NCBI RefSeq assembly: GCF_020515625.1
Contig: NZ_JAIWPJ010000002.1
Span: 558,001-622,000, forward strand
From: Natrinema amylolyticum
GTDB lineage: Archaea > Halobacteriota > Halobacteria > Halobacteriales > Natrialbaceae
Length of the DNA stretch: 64,000 bases
Direction of reading: 5' to 3'
Part shown: positions 53,250 to 61,901 of the stretch, piece by piece
How the letters are laid out: each line of letters starts with the position of its first letter
Numbering within the stretch: position 1 is the first letter of the stretch
Notes under the pieces: model-generated
Told to the model about the DNA's origin: nothing
The model's input: the letters and a program-made list of their open reading frames with translations, nothing else
Database searches by the model: none
Translations under genes and position numbers: made by a program

Positions 53250-54044
53250 ATGATTCCGATCGACGACTCTCCGATCGTTCGCGACGGCAAGTCACTGATT
53301 CTGGCGATGGACCACGGGTTAGAGCACGGTCCAGTCGACTTCGAGGAGGTACCGGAGAAACTCGATCCGTCGACGGTCTTCGAGACGGCGACCCACGACG
53401 CCGTCACGTCGATGGCCGTTCAGAAGGGGATCGCGGAGGGCTACTATCCCAGCTACGAGGACGACGTCAATCTCCTCCTGAAGCTCAACGGGACGTCGAA
53501 CATGTGGATGGGCGAGCCCGATTCGGCGATCAACTGTTCGGTCGATTACGCGGCCGAGATCGGTGCCGACGCGGTCGGATTCACCGTCTACAGCGGCTCG
53601 AACCACGAGGTCGAGATGTACGAGGAGTTCCGGCGAGTCCAGGAGAAGGCCCGCGAGTACGACCTCCCCGTCGTCATGTGGTCCTATCCCCGCGGCCAGG
53701 GGCTCAAGAACGACACCAAGCCGAGCACGATCTCCTACGCGACCCGCATCGCCCTCGAGGTCGGTGCCGACATCGCGAAGGTCAAGTACCCCGGCAGCGC
53801 CGACGCCATGGAACACGCCTGCAAGGCGGCGGGCGACATGAAGGTCGTCATGAGCGGCGGCTCCAAGACCTCCGACTACGACTTCCTTTCGACCGTCGAG
53901 GCCGCCGTCACCGCCGGCGCGAGCGGGCTCGCGGTCGGTCGCAACGTCTGGCAGCGCGAGGACCCGACGCGGATCCTCGACGCGCTCGAGGAGGTCATCT
54001 ACGAGGAGGCGACCGCCGACGCCGCACTCGAGGCCACCGAATAG
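53250..54044 (+). CDS. fba: Archaeal class I fructose-bisphosphate aldolase
   Basis: The 264-residue DhnA/FbaB-type enzyme interconverts fructose-1,6-bisphosphate and triose phosphates by a Schiff base. The lysine is probably in DIAKVKYPG; AMDHGLEHGP, GFTVYSGSNHE, VMWSYPRGQGLKND and VVMSGGSKTSDYDFL are family landmarks. The same fold makes ADH synthase (AroA'), but adjacency to fbp (1-bp gap) supports aldolase in gluconeogenesis. Normal length, ATG start with a TATA box 28 bp away. Archaeal class I members of this size are common in haloarchaea. Confidence 0.92.
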   Translation: MIPIDDSPIVRDGKSLILAMDHGLEHGPVDFEEVPEKLDPSTVFETATHDAVTSMAVQKGIAEGYYPSYEDDVNLLLKLNGTSNMWMGEPDSAINCSVDYAAEIGADAVGFTVYSGSNHEVEMYEEFRRVQEKAREYDLPVVMWSYPRGQGLKNDTKPSTISYATRIALEVGADIAKVKYPGSADAMEHACKAAGDMKVVMSGGSKTSDYDFLSTVEAAVTAGASGLAVGRNVWQREDPTRILDALEEVIYEEATADAALEATE

Positions 54045-54045
54045 G

Positions 54046-54915
54046 ATGACGGTGTCCGACCCAGTCGTCGAGAGCGTCGTGGCGACGATCGGTCGCTCGG
54101 CGACCGAGATCCGGCAGGGACTGATCGGCCGCCGCGGAACGGTCGACGAGGAGAACCCCAGCGGCGAGACCCAGGCCGAGGCCGACGTCTGGGCCGACGA
54201 GTTGCTCGGCGACCGCATCGCCGGGATCGACGGCGTCGGCCAGTACGCCAGCGAGGAGCGAGCCGACGTCGTCGACTGCGGCGACGATCCCGCCGATTCG
54301 GCCGCGTACGCCGTCGCGGTGGATCCCCTCGACGGCTCCTCGAACCTCAAATCGAACAACACGATGGGAACGATCTTCGGCGTCTACGACGCTGCGCTCC
54401 CCGCTCGCGGTGAGACCCTCGTCGCCGCCGGCTTCGTCCTCTACGGGCCGATCACGACGATGGTGATCGCAACCGACGACATCGTCACCGAGTACGAACT
54501 CTCCGGCGGCGAGCGGACGATCGTCGACCGCGATCTCGCCCTGCCCGACAAGCCGGTCGTCTACGGCTTCGGCGGCCGCGTCCCCGACTGGCCCGACGAC
54601 TTTCGGGAGTACGCCCGCGAGATCGAATCGGAGCTCAAACTCCGCTACGGCGGCGCGCTCATCGGCGACGTCAATCAGGTGCTCAGCTACGGCGGCACGT
54701 TCGGCTATCCAGCGCTCGAGTCCCGGCCCGAGGGCAAGCTCCGGCTCCAGTTCGAGGGGAACCCGATCGGCTACGTCGTCAAGCGGGCCGGCGGTCGCTC
54801 CTCGAACGGGACGCAGTCGCTGCTCGCCGTCGAGCCCGACGACCTCCACGACCGGACGCCGGTCCACGTCGGCAACGACGAGCTGATCGAGCGACTCGAG
54901 GCCGCGCTCGCGTAG
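54046..54915 (+). CDS. fbp: Fructose-1,6-bisphosphatase (class I)
   Basis: The 289-residue phosphatase converts fructose-1,6-bisphosphate to fructose-6-phosphate in gluconeogenesis. The metal-binding signature VDPLDGSSNLKSNNTMGTIFGVY is that of class I FBPase. YASEERADVV precedes it, and YGGALIGDVNQVLSYGGTFGYPA and GRSSNGTQSLL form the C-terminal substrate region. It starts 1 bp after the fba stop. The pair gives directional gluconeogenic flow from trioses. Confidence 0.95.
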   Translation: MTVSDPVVESVVATIGRSATEIRQGLIGRRGTVDEENPSGETQAEADVWADELLGDRIAGIDGVGQYASEERADVVDCGDDPADSAAYAVAVDPLDGSSNLKSNNTMGTIFGVYDAALPARGETLVAAGFVLYGPITTMVIATDDIVTEYELSGGERTIVDRDLALPDKPVVYGFGGRVPDWPDDFREYAREIESELKLRYGGALIGDVNQVLSYGGTFGYPALESRPEGKLRLQFEGNPIGYVVKRAGGRSSNGTQSLLAVEPDDLHDRTPVHVGNDELIERLEAALA

Positions 54916-54956
54916 GACTCGCGGGCTATCGCGGCGTTTCGGTTCACATCCGCGAA

Positions 54957-55193
54957 TCAGTCGTCGCCGTCTCTCGTCCAGGCCGCCGTCACGGTCACGT
55001 AGACCGCGACGCCGACCACGAGCATGGCGTAGAACGCCCAGCGGGGCCAGCCGGTCTCGAGGAAGAGGAGGGTCAGAAACAGCACCCACAGCGAGACGGC
55101 GAGCAGATCGCCGAGGAGCCGGATGGCCCCGCTCACGACGGTCCGGACGACACCGCGGTCGGACCGAGCGTTTCGGGCGGTATCGTTACTCAT
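54957..55193 (-). CDS. Small two-helix membrane protein
   Basis: The 78-residue protein has a polar N-terminus of about 20 residues and two hydrophobic helices (LLGDLLAVSLWVLFLTLLFL and WAFYAMLVVGVAVYVTVTAA) ending in a WTRDGDD tail. I do not recognise a family with confidence. It lies 41 bp from fbp on the opposite strand and 54 bp from the serine-protease-like gene on the same strand, so it may be co-transcribed with the latter. Confidence 0.65.
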   Translation of the reverse strand: MSNDTARNARSDRGVVRTVVSGAIRLLGDLLAVSLWVLFLTLLFLETGWPRWAFYAMLVVGVAVYVTVTAAWTRDGDD

Positions 55194-55247
55194 CGCCGGA
55201 CCTCCGGGGATCTGTCGGGCGAGCGAGAGCGGGTCGGTCGACGGCAG

Positions 55248-56420
55248 TCAGAAGTAATAGCCATATTCCTCGGTCAGTCGATAGGCACCGACGCCCCAGA
55301 CGTAGCTCTGTCCGGGCCACCAGGTGCGGGCGTTGTTGAACCCCGCGACGAGCACGTCGTCGGCCTCGCCCTCGGGGTCGCGGTGATAGCTCACGGAGCC
55401 GCTGTCGCCGTCAGTCAGGTCCATCTCGCCGCCCCAGCGGATCTGTCCGCGGCGACAGAAATCGTCGGTGAAGCAGGTGACCGCGTCGATGCCCTGAATC
55501 TTCCCCGTCGTGTGGCCGCTCAGGGCGCCGACCTTCTCGAGGTCCTCGTCGCGGGCGACGAGATCGGCCAGCCCGAACTTGGTGAACTGGCCGCGGACGC
55601 GGGGGCGCGACGGCGCGTCGATCCTGCTCGCGGGCTCGACCCAGCCGTTCGGTTCGACGGTGGCGATGTCCGCGACGGGATGGAAGCGATCGACCCGTCC
55701 CAGTTCGATGGGGTCGTTGCCTTCGCGCGGCAACACGAGGGTCTCGTCGGTCGAGTCGCGAGTATCGCTGAAGGCGTGGTCCGCCGTCACGAAGAAGCGC
55801 TTCCGATCGTCGGGGTCGTACAGCGCCGGTCCGAGCGTGGCCATGCTCGAGGGGGTTTCGCAGGCGACACCGCTCGGAACGCCGTCGGCGATCGACGCGT
55901 CGGCGAGCTTGGGCTCCCGGGACTCGGGCCCGTCCTGTATCTCCTCGACGTCGATGATCGTCTCGGCGTCGATATCGATTCCCTCCGCCAGCTCCTCGAG
56001 CATTTCGCCGAGGGAGTGACCGTCGCTCGAGAGGCCGACGGAGACGGTGGCGGTCCCGCTCTCGTAGTCGCCCGGAACGACCGCACTGCCGAGATAGCCG
56101 GTAAAGGCCGTTCTGGCGAGTCGGTCGTTCAGTTCGAACGCCTTCTCGACGGCGGCGTACCACTTCGCGGGGACGGAACGCGTCCGCTCCCGGATCGACC
56201 ACGGATCGTCGGGATCGTCTCGAACGAGGGCGGTGACGACGGGGACCTCGCCGTCGTCGGCGGCGAGGAAGTCATCGACGCCGAGCCACTGCGCCATTCC
56301 GACGGCGAACCCGCCGCTGACGACAGTACGCAGGAACTCTCGTCGGTCCATTCCGTCCTCGATTCGGTCGCGAAGCGCTGCGAGCCGCTGCACGAGACGC
56401 TCGGTATGCGCCTCCGACAT
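55248..56420 (-). CDS. Tat-exported serine-protease-like protein (S1/PA-clan pattern)
   Basis: The 390-residue protein starts MSEAHTERLV and has a twin-arginine motif (Arg26-Arg27 in MDRREFLRTVVSGG) without a lipobox. Three landmarks occur in chymotrypsin order: His215 in VTADHAFSD, Asp251 in VADIATVEP and Ser340 in TDGDSGSVSYH. Their spacing (36 and 89) is similar to trypsin-like enzymes. The N-terminal part (about 45-200) is not recognised and could be a propeptide or extra domain. Protease activity is inferred from the triad; a CFTDDFCRRG pair may form a disulfide. Start is ATG 56420; the frame continues upstream. Confidence 0.75.
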   Translation of the reverse strand: MSEAHTERLVQRLAALRDRIEDGMDRREFLRTVVSGGFAVGMAQWLGVDDFLAADDGEVPVVTALVRDDPDDPWSIRERTRSVPAKWYAAVEKAFELNDRLARTAFTGYLGSAVVPGDYESGTATVSVGLSSDGHSLGEMLEELAEGIDIDAETIIDVEEIQDGPESREPKLADASIADGVPSGVACETPSSMATLGPALYDPDDRKRFFVTADHAFSDTRDSTDETLVLPREGNDPIELGRVDRFHPVADIATVEPNGWVEPASRIDAPSRPRVRGQFTKFGLADLVARDEDLEKVGALSGHTTGKIQGIDAVTCFTDDFCRRGQIRWGGEMDLTDGDSGSVSYHRDPEGEADDVLVAGFNNARTWWPGQSYVWGVGAYRLTEEYGYYF

Positions 56421-56932
56421 GCCGCGGTTCAGGTGTTCGGTCGCGTTGCGCCCCGTTCCGCCAAAGCGTCTGTTCACGGACACGGGATAACCGTTGAAAG
56501 GAACGGCAAATTCGATGAAACCGATTCTGCCTGCAGGTGCCGCCGAAGATATCGTACCCGCCAAATGACGGTCATCGCGCTCCCGCTCAGCCGAGCGGAT
56601 CGACGACCGGTCTCCGAGAGCGCGACCACCCCGACGGAAATACGCCATATAATGGCTGCACGACTGAACGCGAGCGTTCGTGTCGTCTCTCCGTTCAGTA
56701 CGCGTTGTCTCCGTGCTGGTGACCACGGAGGCAGACACACTCTTGATCGGTCCGCGCCGCGACCGCGACCCCTCCTCCCCTCGCGGCGAACGCCGGTGAT
56801 CAGCGGCGATCCCGTCGGCGCGGACCGACTCTCCGTTCCTCCTCTCCGCTCGCCGCCGAGCCGACGGACCGACCGCTCGAGCGATCGCGAATCGGGGAAA
56901 ACGGTATGTGATCGCCCGACACAGCACGTAGC
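56421..56932. other. Divergent promoter region
   Basis: 512 bp between two divergent genes. The in-frame extension of the protease-like gene to 56927 has no coding signs. I see no clear TATA box for the carboxylase gene and no other gene. Confidence 0.5.
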
Positions 56933-58732
56933 ATGCGAGTTCGTATCGCGGCTGGAGCCGACGACGACGAGGCGACGGCGATCGCGGCCGCCCTCGCGGA
57001 GCACGTCGGCGAGACGGTCGAGGTGTACCGCGGCGACGAGTCGGAACCGACGGCGGTACACGAAATCGGGGCAGAGTCCGATCTGCCGGCCGACGGCGGG
57101 TCGGCCACCGGTCCTGACGGGGGTGACGACAGAGACGACGGCGAACTTGGGCCGACCGAGCGCGAGCAGCGACTGCGAGACGAGATCGCGGACATCCTCG
57201 AGGGCGGCCCCGAGAAGTACAGGGAGCAACTGCCCGAGCAGGGGAAGCTGTTCGTCCGCGATCGGCTCGAGCTGTGGTTTTCCGGCGAGGACAGCGAGTT
57301 ACGTTTCGAGGACGGGAAGTTCGCGGCGTTCGACGACTGGCATCCGAGCGGGGCGGACGCGGACGAGGAGACCGACGACCGGCTGCCGGCGGACGGGCTC
57401 ATCACGGCCGCGGCGACCTTCGAGGGGCGGGACGTCCACGTCATGGCCAACGACTACACGGTCAAGCGCGGCAGTATGGCCGCCAAGGGCGTCGAGAAGT
57501 TCCTCCGAATGCAACAGCGCGCGCTCAAGACGGGGAACCCAGTGTTCTATCTGATGGACTCATCGGGCGGCCGGATCGACCAGCAGACGGGCTTTTTCGC
57601 CAATCGGGAGGGGATCGGGAAGTACTACTACAACCACTCGATGCTCTCCGGGCGGGTGCCACAGATCTGCGTCCTCTACGGTCCGAGCATCGCCGGAGCG
57701 GCCTACACGCCGGTCTTCGCGGACTTCACGATCATGGTCGAGGGGATGTCCGCGATGGCGATCGCCTCCCCGCGGATGGTCCGAATGGTCACCGGCGAGG
57801 ACGTCGATCTGCAGGAACTCGGCGGGCCGCAGGTCCACATGCGCGAATCGGGGTCGGCGGACCTGATCGCCGAGGACGAGGAACACGCCCGCGAGCTCGT
57901 GGCACAACTCGTCACGTATCTGCCGGACAACGCCGACGAGAAGCCGCCACAACGGGAGCCGACGGCCCCCGCCAAGTCCCCCGAGGGGATCGACGCCATC
58001 GTTCCCCAGCGACCGAACAAGGGGTACGACATGACCGACGTCATCGATCGGATCGTCGACGACGGCTCCTACTTCGAGTTACGGCCCGATTACGGGCCGG
58101 AGATCGTCACGGCCTACGCTCGAATCGGCGGTCGTCCGATCGGCATCGTCGCCAATCAGCCCGCCCACCGCGCCGGTGCGATCTTCCCCGACGCGGCCGA
58201 GAAGGCCGCGGAGTTCATCTGGAAGTCGGACGCGTTCAACATCCCCTTACTCTACCTCTGTGACACGCCCGGTTTCATGGCCGGATCTCAAGTCGAGAGA
58301 GACGGCATCCTGGAGCAAGGGAAGAAGATGATCTACGCGACCTCCTCGGCGACGGTCCCGAAACAGACCGTCGTCGTCCGCAAGGCCTACGGCGCGGGCA
58401 TCTACGCGATGGGCGGCCCCGCCTACGACCCCGAGAGCGTCATCGGACTCCCGTCGGGCGAGATCGCGATCATGGGCCCCGAGGCGGCGATCAACGCCGT
58501 CTACGCGCGCAAACTCTCGGAGGTCGACGACCCCGAGGAGCGCGAACGGATGGAACGGGAACTCCGCGAAGAGTACCGTGAGGACATCGATATCCACCGG
58601 ATGGCCAGCGAGGTCGTCATCGACGAGATCGTCCCGCCGAGCACGCTGCGCGAAGAACTGGCCGCCCGATTCGACTTCTACGAAGACGTCGAGAAGTCGC
58701 TTCCGGACAAGAAACACGGCACGATCCTCTGA
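56933..58732 (+). CDS. pccB: Acyl-CoA carboxylase carboxyltransferase subunit with PccX-like N-terminus
   Basis: The 599-residue subunit transfers CO2 from biotin to acyl-CoA, most likely propionyl-CoA. The carboxyltransferase core starts near residue 75 and shows LITAAATFEGRDVHVMANDYTVKRG, SSGGRIDQQTG, GPSIAGAAYTPVFADF, ANQPAHRAGAIFPDAAEKAA, PGFMAGSQVERDGI and KAYGAGIYAMGG. The first 43 residues (IAAGADDDEATAIAAALAEHVG) look like the small acc-operon protein (PccX-type), joined through an acidic linker. No biotin carboxylase lies nearby. Propionyl-CoA is preferred by analogy; geranyl- or methylcrotonyl-CoA is not excluded. Confidence 0.9.
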   Translation: MRVRIAAGADDDEATAIAAALAEHVGETVEVYRGDESEPTAVHEIGAESDLPADGGSATGPDGGDDRDDGELGPTEREQRLRDEIADILEGGPEKYREQLPEQGKLFVRDRLELWFSGEDSELRFEDGKFAAFDDWHPSGADADEETDDRLPADGLITAAATFEGRDVHVMANDYTVKRGSMAAKGVEKFLRMQQRALKTGNPVFYLMDSSGGRIDQQTGFFANREGIGKYYYNHSMLSGRVPQICVLYGPSIAGAAYTPVFADFTIMVEGMSAMAIASPRMVRMVTGEDVDLQELGGPQVHMRESGSADLIAEDEEHARELVAQLVTYLPDNADEKPPQREPTAPAKSPEGIDAIVPQRPNKGYDMTDVIDRIVDDGSYFELRPDYGPEIVTAYARIGGRPIGIVANQPAHRAGAIFPDAAEKAAEFIWKSDAFNIPLLYLCDTPGFMAGSQVERDGILEQGKKMIYATSSATVPKQTVVVRKAYGAGIYAMGGPAYDPESVIGLPSGEIAIMGPEAAINAVYARKLSEVDDPEERERMERELREEYREDIDIHRMASEVVIDEIVPPSTLREELAARFDFYEDVEKSLPDKKHGTIL

Positions 58733-58751
58733 GCGGCCGCCGCCGTCTTTC

Positions 58752-58839
58752 GCGCCGTCGTCGGCACCGTATCGCGCCGTCGTCTGCACCGTATCGCGCC
58801 GTCGTCTGCACCGGATCGTACCGTCGTCTGCACCGTATC
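58752..58839. repeat. 22-bp tandem repeat, four copies, 3' of pccB
   Basis: Units at 58752-58773, 58774-58795, 58796-58817 and 58818-58839, consensus gcgccgtcgtctgcaccgta (plus tc), with one to three differences each. Starts 20 bp past the pccB stop. No hairpin is obvious. The remaining stretch to 58986 holds no gene. Confidence 0.95.
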
Positions 58840-58986
58840 GCTCGAGCCGAGCGACCGTTCCGGAAGTTATGAGCACTTACTCGCGACGGGGATCGTCCTA
58901 CGCCTGCCATAACAATACCTCGCCTGGGCGAACCGATGCGTGCTCCCAGGGGCACGACGATCCGGTTCGACTCCGGCGGGGAGCCT

Positions 58987-59337
58987 ATGAGTTCCGAGGG
59001 CGCGTTCCTGCGCCACCGCCTCCCGGGCGACGTCACGCCGGTCGACCTCGAGCGACTGCTCTGGGGGGTCGTCCTCCTGGCGCTGGCCGCCGACGTCGTG
59101 ACGACGTTCGTCGGCCTCCACGTCGGACTCTCCGAGTCGAACCCGGCGGCTCGCGGAGCGATCGAGAGCCACGGGCTGGCCGGGATGCTCGCGCTGAAGG
59201 CGTTCGCGATCGGCGTCGGGCTCGTCTGTCGGCTCCTCCTCGAGCGGGAGTACCGCCCGATCGTTCCGGCCGGACTCGCGGTGCCGTGGCTGGCCGCTGC
59301 GATCCTCAACGTCTACACGATCTCGAGCGTTCTCTGA
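58987..59337 (+). CDS. DUF5658-type small membrane protein
   Basis: The 116-residue protein has three hydrophobic helices, the first starting LLWGVVLLALAADVVTTFVGLHVG. ADVVTTFVG with a later SESNPAARGAIE is the DUF5658 pattern (a D-x-x-T-T-helix followed by E/N-rich loop). Function unknown. ATG 58987 is used over 58936. It lies downstream of pccB and upstream of the cupredoxin lipoprotein on the same strand. Confidence 0.72.
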   Translation: MSSEGAFLRHRLPGDVTPVDLERLLWGVVLLALAADVVTTFVGLHVGLSESNPAARGAIESHGLAGMLALKAFAIGVGLVCRLLLEREYRPIVPAGLAVPWLAAAILNVYTISSVL

Positions 59338-59412
59338 CCGTCGTTCCCTCTCGAGGATCGGATCTCCGTCCATCCGATCGGCCGGCCGCTCGAAGTCGGT
59401 GCTCTCATCAGT

Positions 59413-59421
59413 GAATTTATC
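59413..59421 (+). promoter_or_regulatory. TATA box of the cupredoxin lipoprotein gene
   Basis: GAATTTATC, centred about 29 bp before the ATG at 59446. It rules out the upstream in-frame ATG at 59428, which would be only about 11 nt downstream of the box. Confidence 0.6.
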
Positions 59422-59445
59422 ACTGTAATGAGTAACCATAGCTAT

Positions 59446-60573
59446 ATGACAAGTGATCGAACCGTGTCGAGACGACGGTGGCTCCGAGGCTGCGGGTCGC
59501 TCAGCGTCGTCGGACTGGCGGGCTGTCTCAGCGATTCCACCGACGGCTCCGATTCCCCCGAAGAATCGGACCGCGAACCGGCGGACATCGACTTCCCACC
59601 GGGGCTGAGCGATGCCGGTATCGACGATGCGGAGATGCTGTTCGACGCCCACAGTGATGTAGTGACGTCGACGTCGTTCGCCAGCGAGTACACGGCTCGG
59701 ACTCGATGGACGGACGAATCGACCGAGCAGTGGAGGACGGTGTCCTCCGAGTCGTTCGCCGTCCGAGCCGAGCCCGACGCGGAGCGCGTCGAAAAGATCG
59801 CGGACGACGGCCGGGCCGGGCGGGAAACGGACCACCGAATATACATCGACGGCGATCGCGGCGCGACGAGCGACGACGGCCGGCTGACCCACCGTACCGC
59901 CGCGGGGGTTCTCGAGATGTCACTCGAGACGATCGGCCATTGGGTACGGAACGTAGACGGCGACTACGACGGTCCGGAGACGATCGAGGCGGGGTCCGTC
60001 CACGCGGTTCAAGTGACGGAGATAGACACGCAGCGGCCCCGCGGTGACTCGATCGACGAGACGGGGACGATCCTCGTCGGCGAAGACGGTCGAATCCATC
60101 GCTTTCGAATACGCAAAACGGTGGAGCGAGCGGACGAACGCGCCGCACTCGAGGTCGAGTTCGAGTACGACGGGTTCGGAGCGACGACCGTCGACGAACC
60201 CGAGTGGGTCGACGATCTCGAGGACACGGGCCACGAACGCGTCGAAATCGAGCCCGGAACGCGGATCGAGCTGAGCGCACAGACCGTCGCCTGGGTCGGC
60301 GTCGCACCGGCGGGGATCGCGGACCTCGAGAACCCGACGCTCGTCCTCGAGTCGGGCGAATCGTACGAGATCGGCTGGTCCGAGGGGAACGGGATGCCGC
60401 ACAACATTCAGCTCAGAGACGGGAACGGGGACGTCGTCGACGACCACGAAACCGACGTAGTCACCGAGTCAGCCGCGGGACAGTGGATCGAATTCACCGC
60501 GAGCGAGGAGCTAGCGGCGTACGCCTGTGAACCGCACCAGTCCACGATGAACGGCGATATCGAGGTCCGCTGA
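59446..60573 (+). CDS. Tat lipoprotein with C-terminal cupredoxin domain
   Basis: The 375-residue lipoprotein has a twin-arginine signal (Arg9-Arg10-Arg11) with lipobox LAGC and Cys27 as the lipid site. A middle domain (about 55-270) resembles the haloarchaeal lipoprotein fold with repeated strands and a DAHSDVVTSTSF opening. The C-terminal domain (about 285-375) is plastocyanin-like. Type I copper ligands are visible: His319 (MPHNIQ), Cys361 (YACEPHQ), His364 and Met368. The Cys-x2-His-x3-Met spacing is one residue shorter between His and Met than in plastocyanin (x4). An electron-transfer or copper-handling role on the cell surface is inferred. Confidence 0.8.
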   Translation: MTSDRTVSRRRWLRGCGSLSVVGLAGCLSDSTDGSDSPEESDREPADIDFPPGLSDAGIDDAEMLFDAHSDVVTSTSFASEYTARTRWTDESTEQWRTVSSESFAVRAEPDAERVEKIADDGRAGRETDHRIYIDGDRGATSDDGRLTHRTAAGVLEMSLETIGHWVRNVDGDYDGPETIEAGSVHAVQVTEIDTQRPRGDSIDETGTILVGEDGRIHRFRIRKTVERADERAALEVEFEYDGFGATTVDEPEWVDDLEDTGHERVEIEPGTRIELSAQTVAWVGVAPAGIADLENPTLVLESGESYEIGWSEGNGMPHNIQLRDGNGDVVDDHETDVVTESAAGQWIEFTASEELAAYACEPHQSTMNGDIEVR

Positions 60574-60576
60574 TCG

Positions 60577-60660
60577 GTGCGTCGGTTAGGGGTTGCGTTC
60601 GTGGGCGCGTCGGTTACGGGTTGCGCTCGAGGGCGCGTCAGTTACGAACTCTGCTCGAGA
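60577..60660. repeat. 28-bp tandem repeat, three copies, at the end of a PH-domain gene
   Basis: Units 60577-60604, 60605-60632 and 60633-60660, theme g(t/c)gcgtc(g/a)gtta(g/c)g. The third contains the stop codon (60642-60644) and last codons of the minus-strand PH-domain gene; the other two lie past its end. Confidence 0.9.
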
Positions 60661-61274
60661 ACCCGCCGCCATTCCCGGACCTCGGTGAGGACGGCTTCCC
60701 ACTGGTCGCGTCCGCCCAGAATCTCGCTGCCGGTCAGTCGGTCGCGCTCGGCCTCGAGTCGGTCGCGAATCTCACCCGGATTCTCGATATTCCGAAAGCG
60801 GAGCGTCCGGCCGCCCGCGGTCTCGATCGTGACGGTGCCGTAGCCGACGTATCGACCGATCGGATCCTGTTCGACGGTCGTGTTCTGGATCCGCTCGAGG
60901 GAGACGATCCGGACGGTTCGCCCGAGGACACCGCGTCGCGTCGCAGCGATCCCGTTGGTGACGACGAACGCCGTTCGCGAGACGCGAGCGTACTGCCACA
61001 GCGCCGGTGCGACGACGGCCGGAATGCCGGCGAGCGCGAGGACCGGCAGCACCGCGACGGCGACGGCGGCCAGGAGGACCACCGTTCCGACGACGGCGAC
61101 GGCGGCCCACGGGAGGACGGTCTGGATCCGCGGCCCCGCCTGCCAGCGGACGCGGTCGCCCTCCTCGAGCGGGAGCCACGGCGGGACGGACGCGGACGAA
61201 TCGTCGCGTTGCGGCGTGCTGTCGGCGCTCGCTTCCGATTCCGCGTCGGGCTCAGACGGACTGGTCTCTGTCAT
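60642..61274 (-). CDS. Membrane PH-domain protein (YdbS-like), second copy
   Basis: The 210-residue protein has two membrane helices (about 55-105: VLPWAAVAVVGTVVLLAAVA) and a bacterial-type PH domain with FVVTNGIAATRRGVLGRTVRIVSLERIQNTTVEQDPIGRYVGYGTVTIETAGG. This matches the bPH2 group, of unknown function, often paired. Its start (61274) lies inside the preceding PH gene, overlapping by 23 bp, so the two are translationally coupled. The C-terminal codons lie in the 28-bp tandem repeat. Confidence 0.85.
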   Translation of the reverse strand: MTETSPSEPDAESEASADSTPQRDDSSASVPPWLPLEEGDRVRWQAGPRIQTVLPWAAVAVVGTVVLLAAVAVAVLPVLALAGIPAVVAPALWQYARVSRTAFVVTNGIAATRRGVLGRTVRIVSLERIQNTTVEQDPIGRYVGYGTVTIETAGGRTLRFRNIENPGEIRDRLEAERDRLTGSEILGGRDQWEAVLTEVREWRRVLEQSS

Positions 61275-61896
61275 ACTCGTAGTGGTGGTCGTCGCTCCCC
61301 CGAACGGTCGACCCGGTCTCGGTGGTGGACTGACCGCTACTATCGCCGTCACTGTTACCGTCACCGCCGTCGACGGCCGTCCGAATCGCCCGCAGTTCAG
61401 TGAGGATCTCCTCGAGGACGTCGTCTTTCGTCCGGTCGTCACCGGACTCGCCGCGCTCGCGTTTGAGTCGGTCGCTGATGCGCTGTTGGACGCCCCGCGG
61501 ATCGGGAACCGATTTGAACGCCATCTCGACGCCGGAGCCGCCGGCGGTACTGACCTCGACGGTGCCGTAGCCGAAGTGGGCCCCCAGCGCGCTCTGGCTG
61601 TAGGAGATGTCCTGAACCTTCCCGTGCTCGATCCGCTTGACGTCCCGCGAGAGCACGCCCGTCTTCGCGTACAGCGCGCGGTTCGTCACGACGTAGTGGG
61701 TGTTCGTCACGCGGAGGTACTCGCTGGCGATGATGAGGAGTCCGATCAGGACGATCGAGAGCGGGAGTCCGATTACGAACGCCGGGATGAGTGTGCGTCG
61801 ATCCGGGCCGCCGGCCCAGATTACTGTCTCGTCGTCGTCCAGCGAGAGCCACTCGAGGTCCCCCTCGGCGGCTCCCGCTGCGGAGTCGGTGGCCAT
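61252..61896 (-). CDS. Membrane PH-domain protein (YdbS-like), first copy
   Basis: The 214-residue protein has two membrane helices (about 38-62: PAFVIGLPLSIVLIGLLIIA), then a PH domain with YVVTNRALYAKTGVLSRDVKRIEHGKVQDISYSQSALGAHFGYGTVEVSTAGG, and a Ser/Asp-rich tail. It shares the GYGTV(T/E)(V/I) and VTN signatures with its partner, suggesting old duplication. ATG at 61896; the frame extends 9 bp further. It overlaps the next gene by 23 bp and begins 5 bp after the MaoC stop. The complex may be membrane-bound. Confidence 0.85.
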   Translation of the reverse strand: MATDSAAGAAEGDLEWLSLDDDETVIWAGGPDRRTLIPAFVIGLPLSIVLIGLLIIASEYLRVTNTHYVVTNRALYAKTGVLSRDVKRIEHGKVQDISYSQSALGAHFGYGTVEVSTAGGSGVEMAFKSVPDPRGVQQRISDRLKRERGESGDDRTKDDVLEEILTELRAIRTAVDGGDGNSDGDSSGQSTTETGSTVRGSDDHHYEYDRDQSV

Positions 61897-61901
61897 CGCG
61901 A

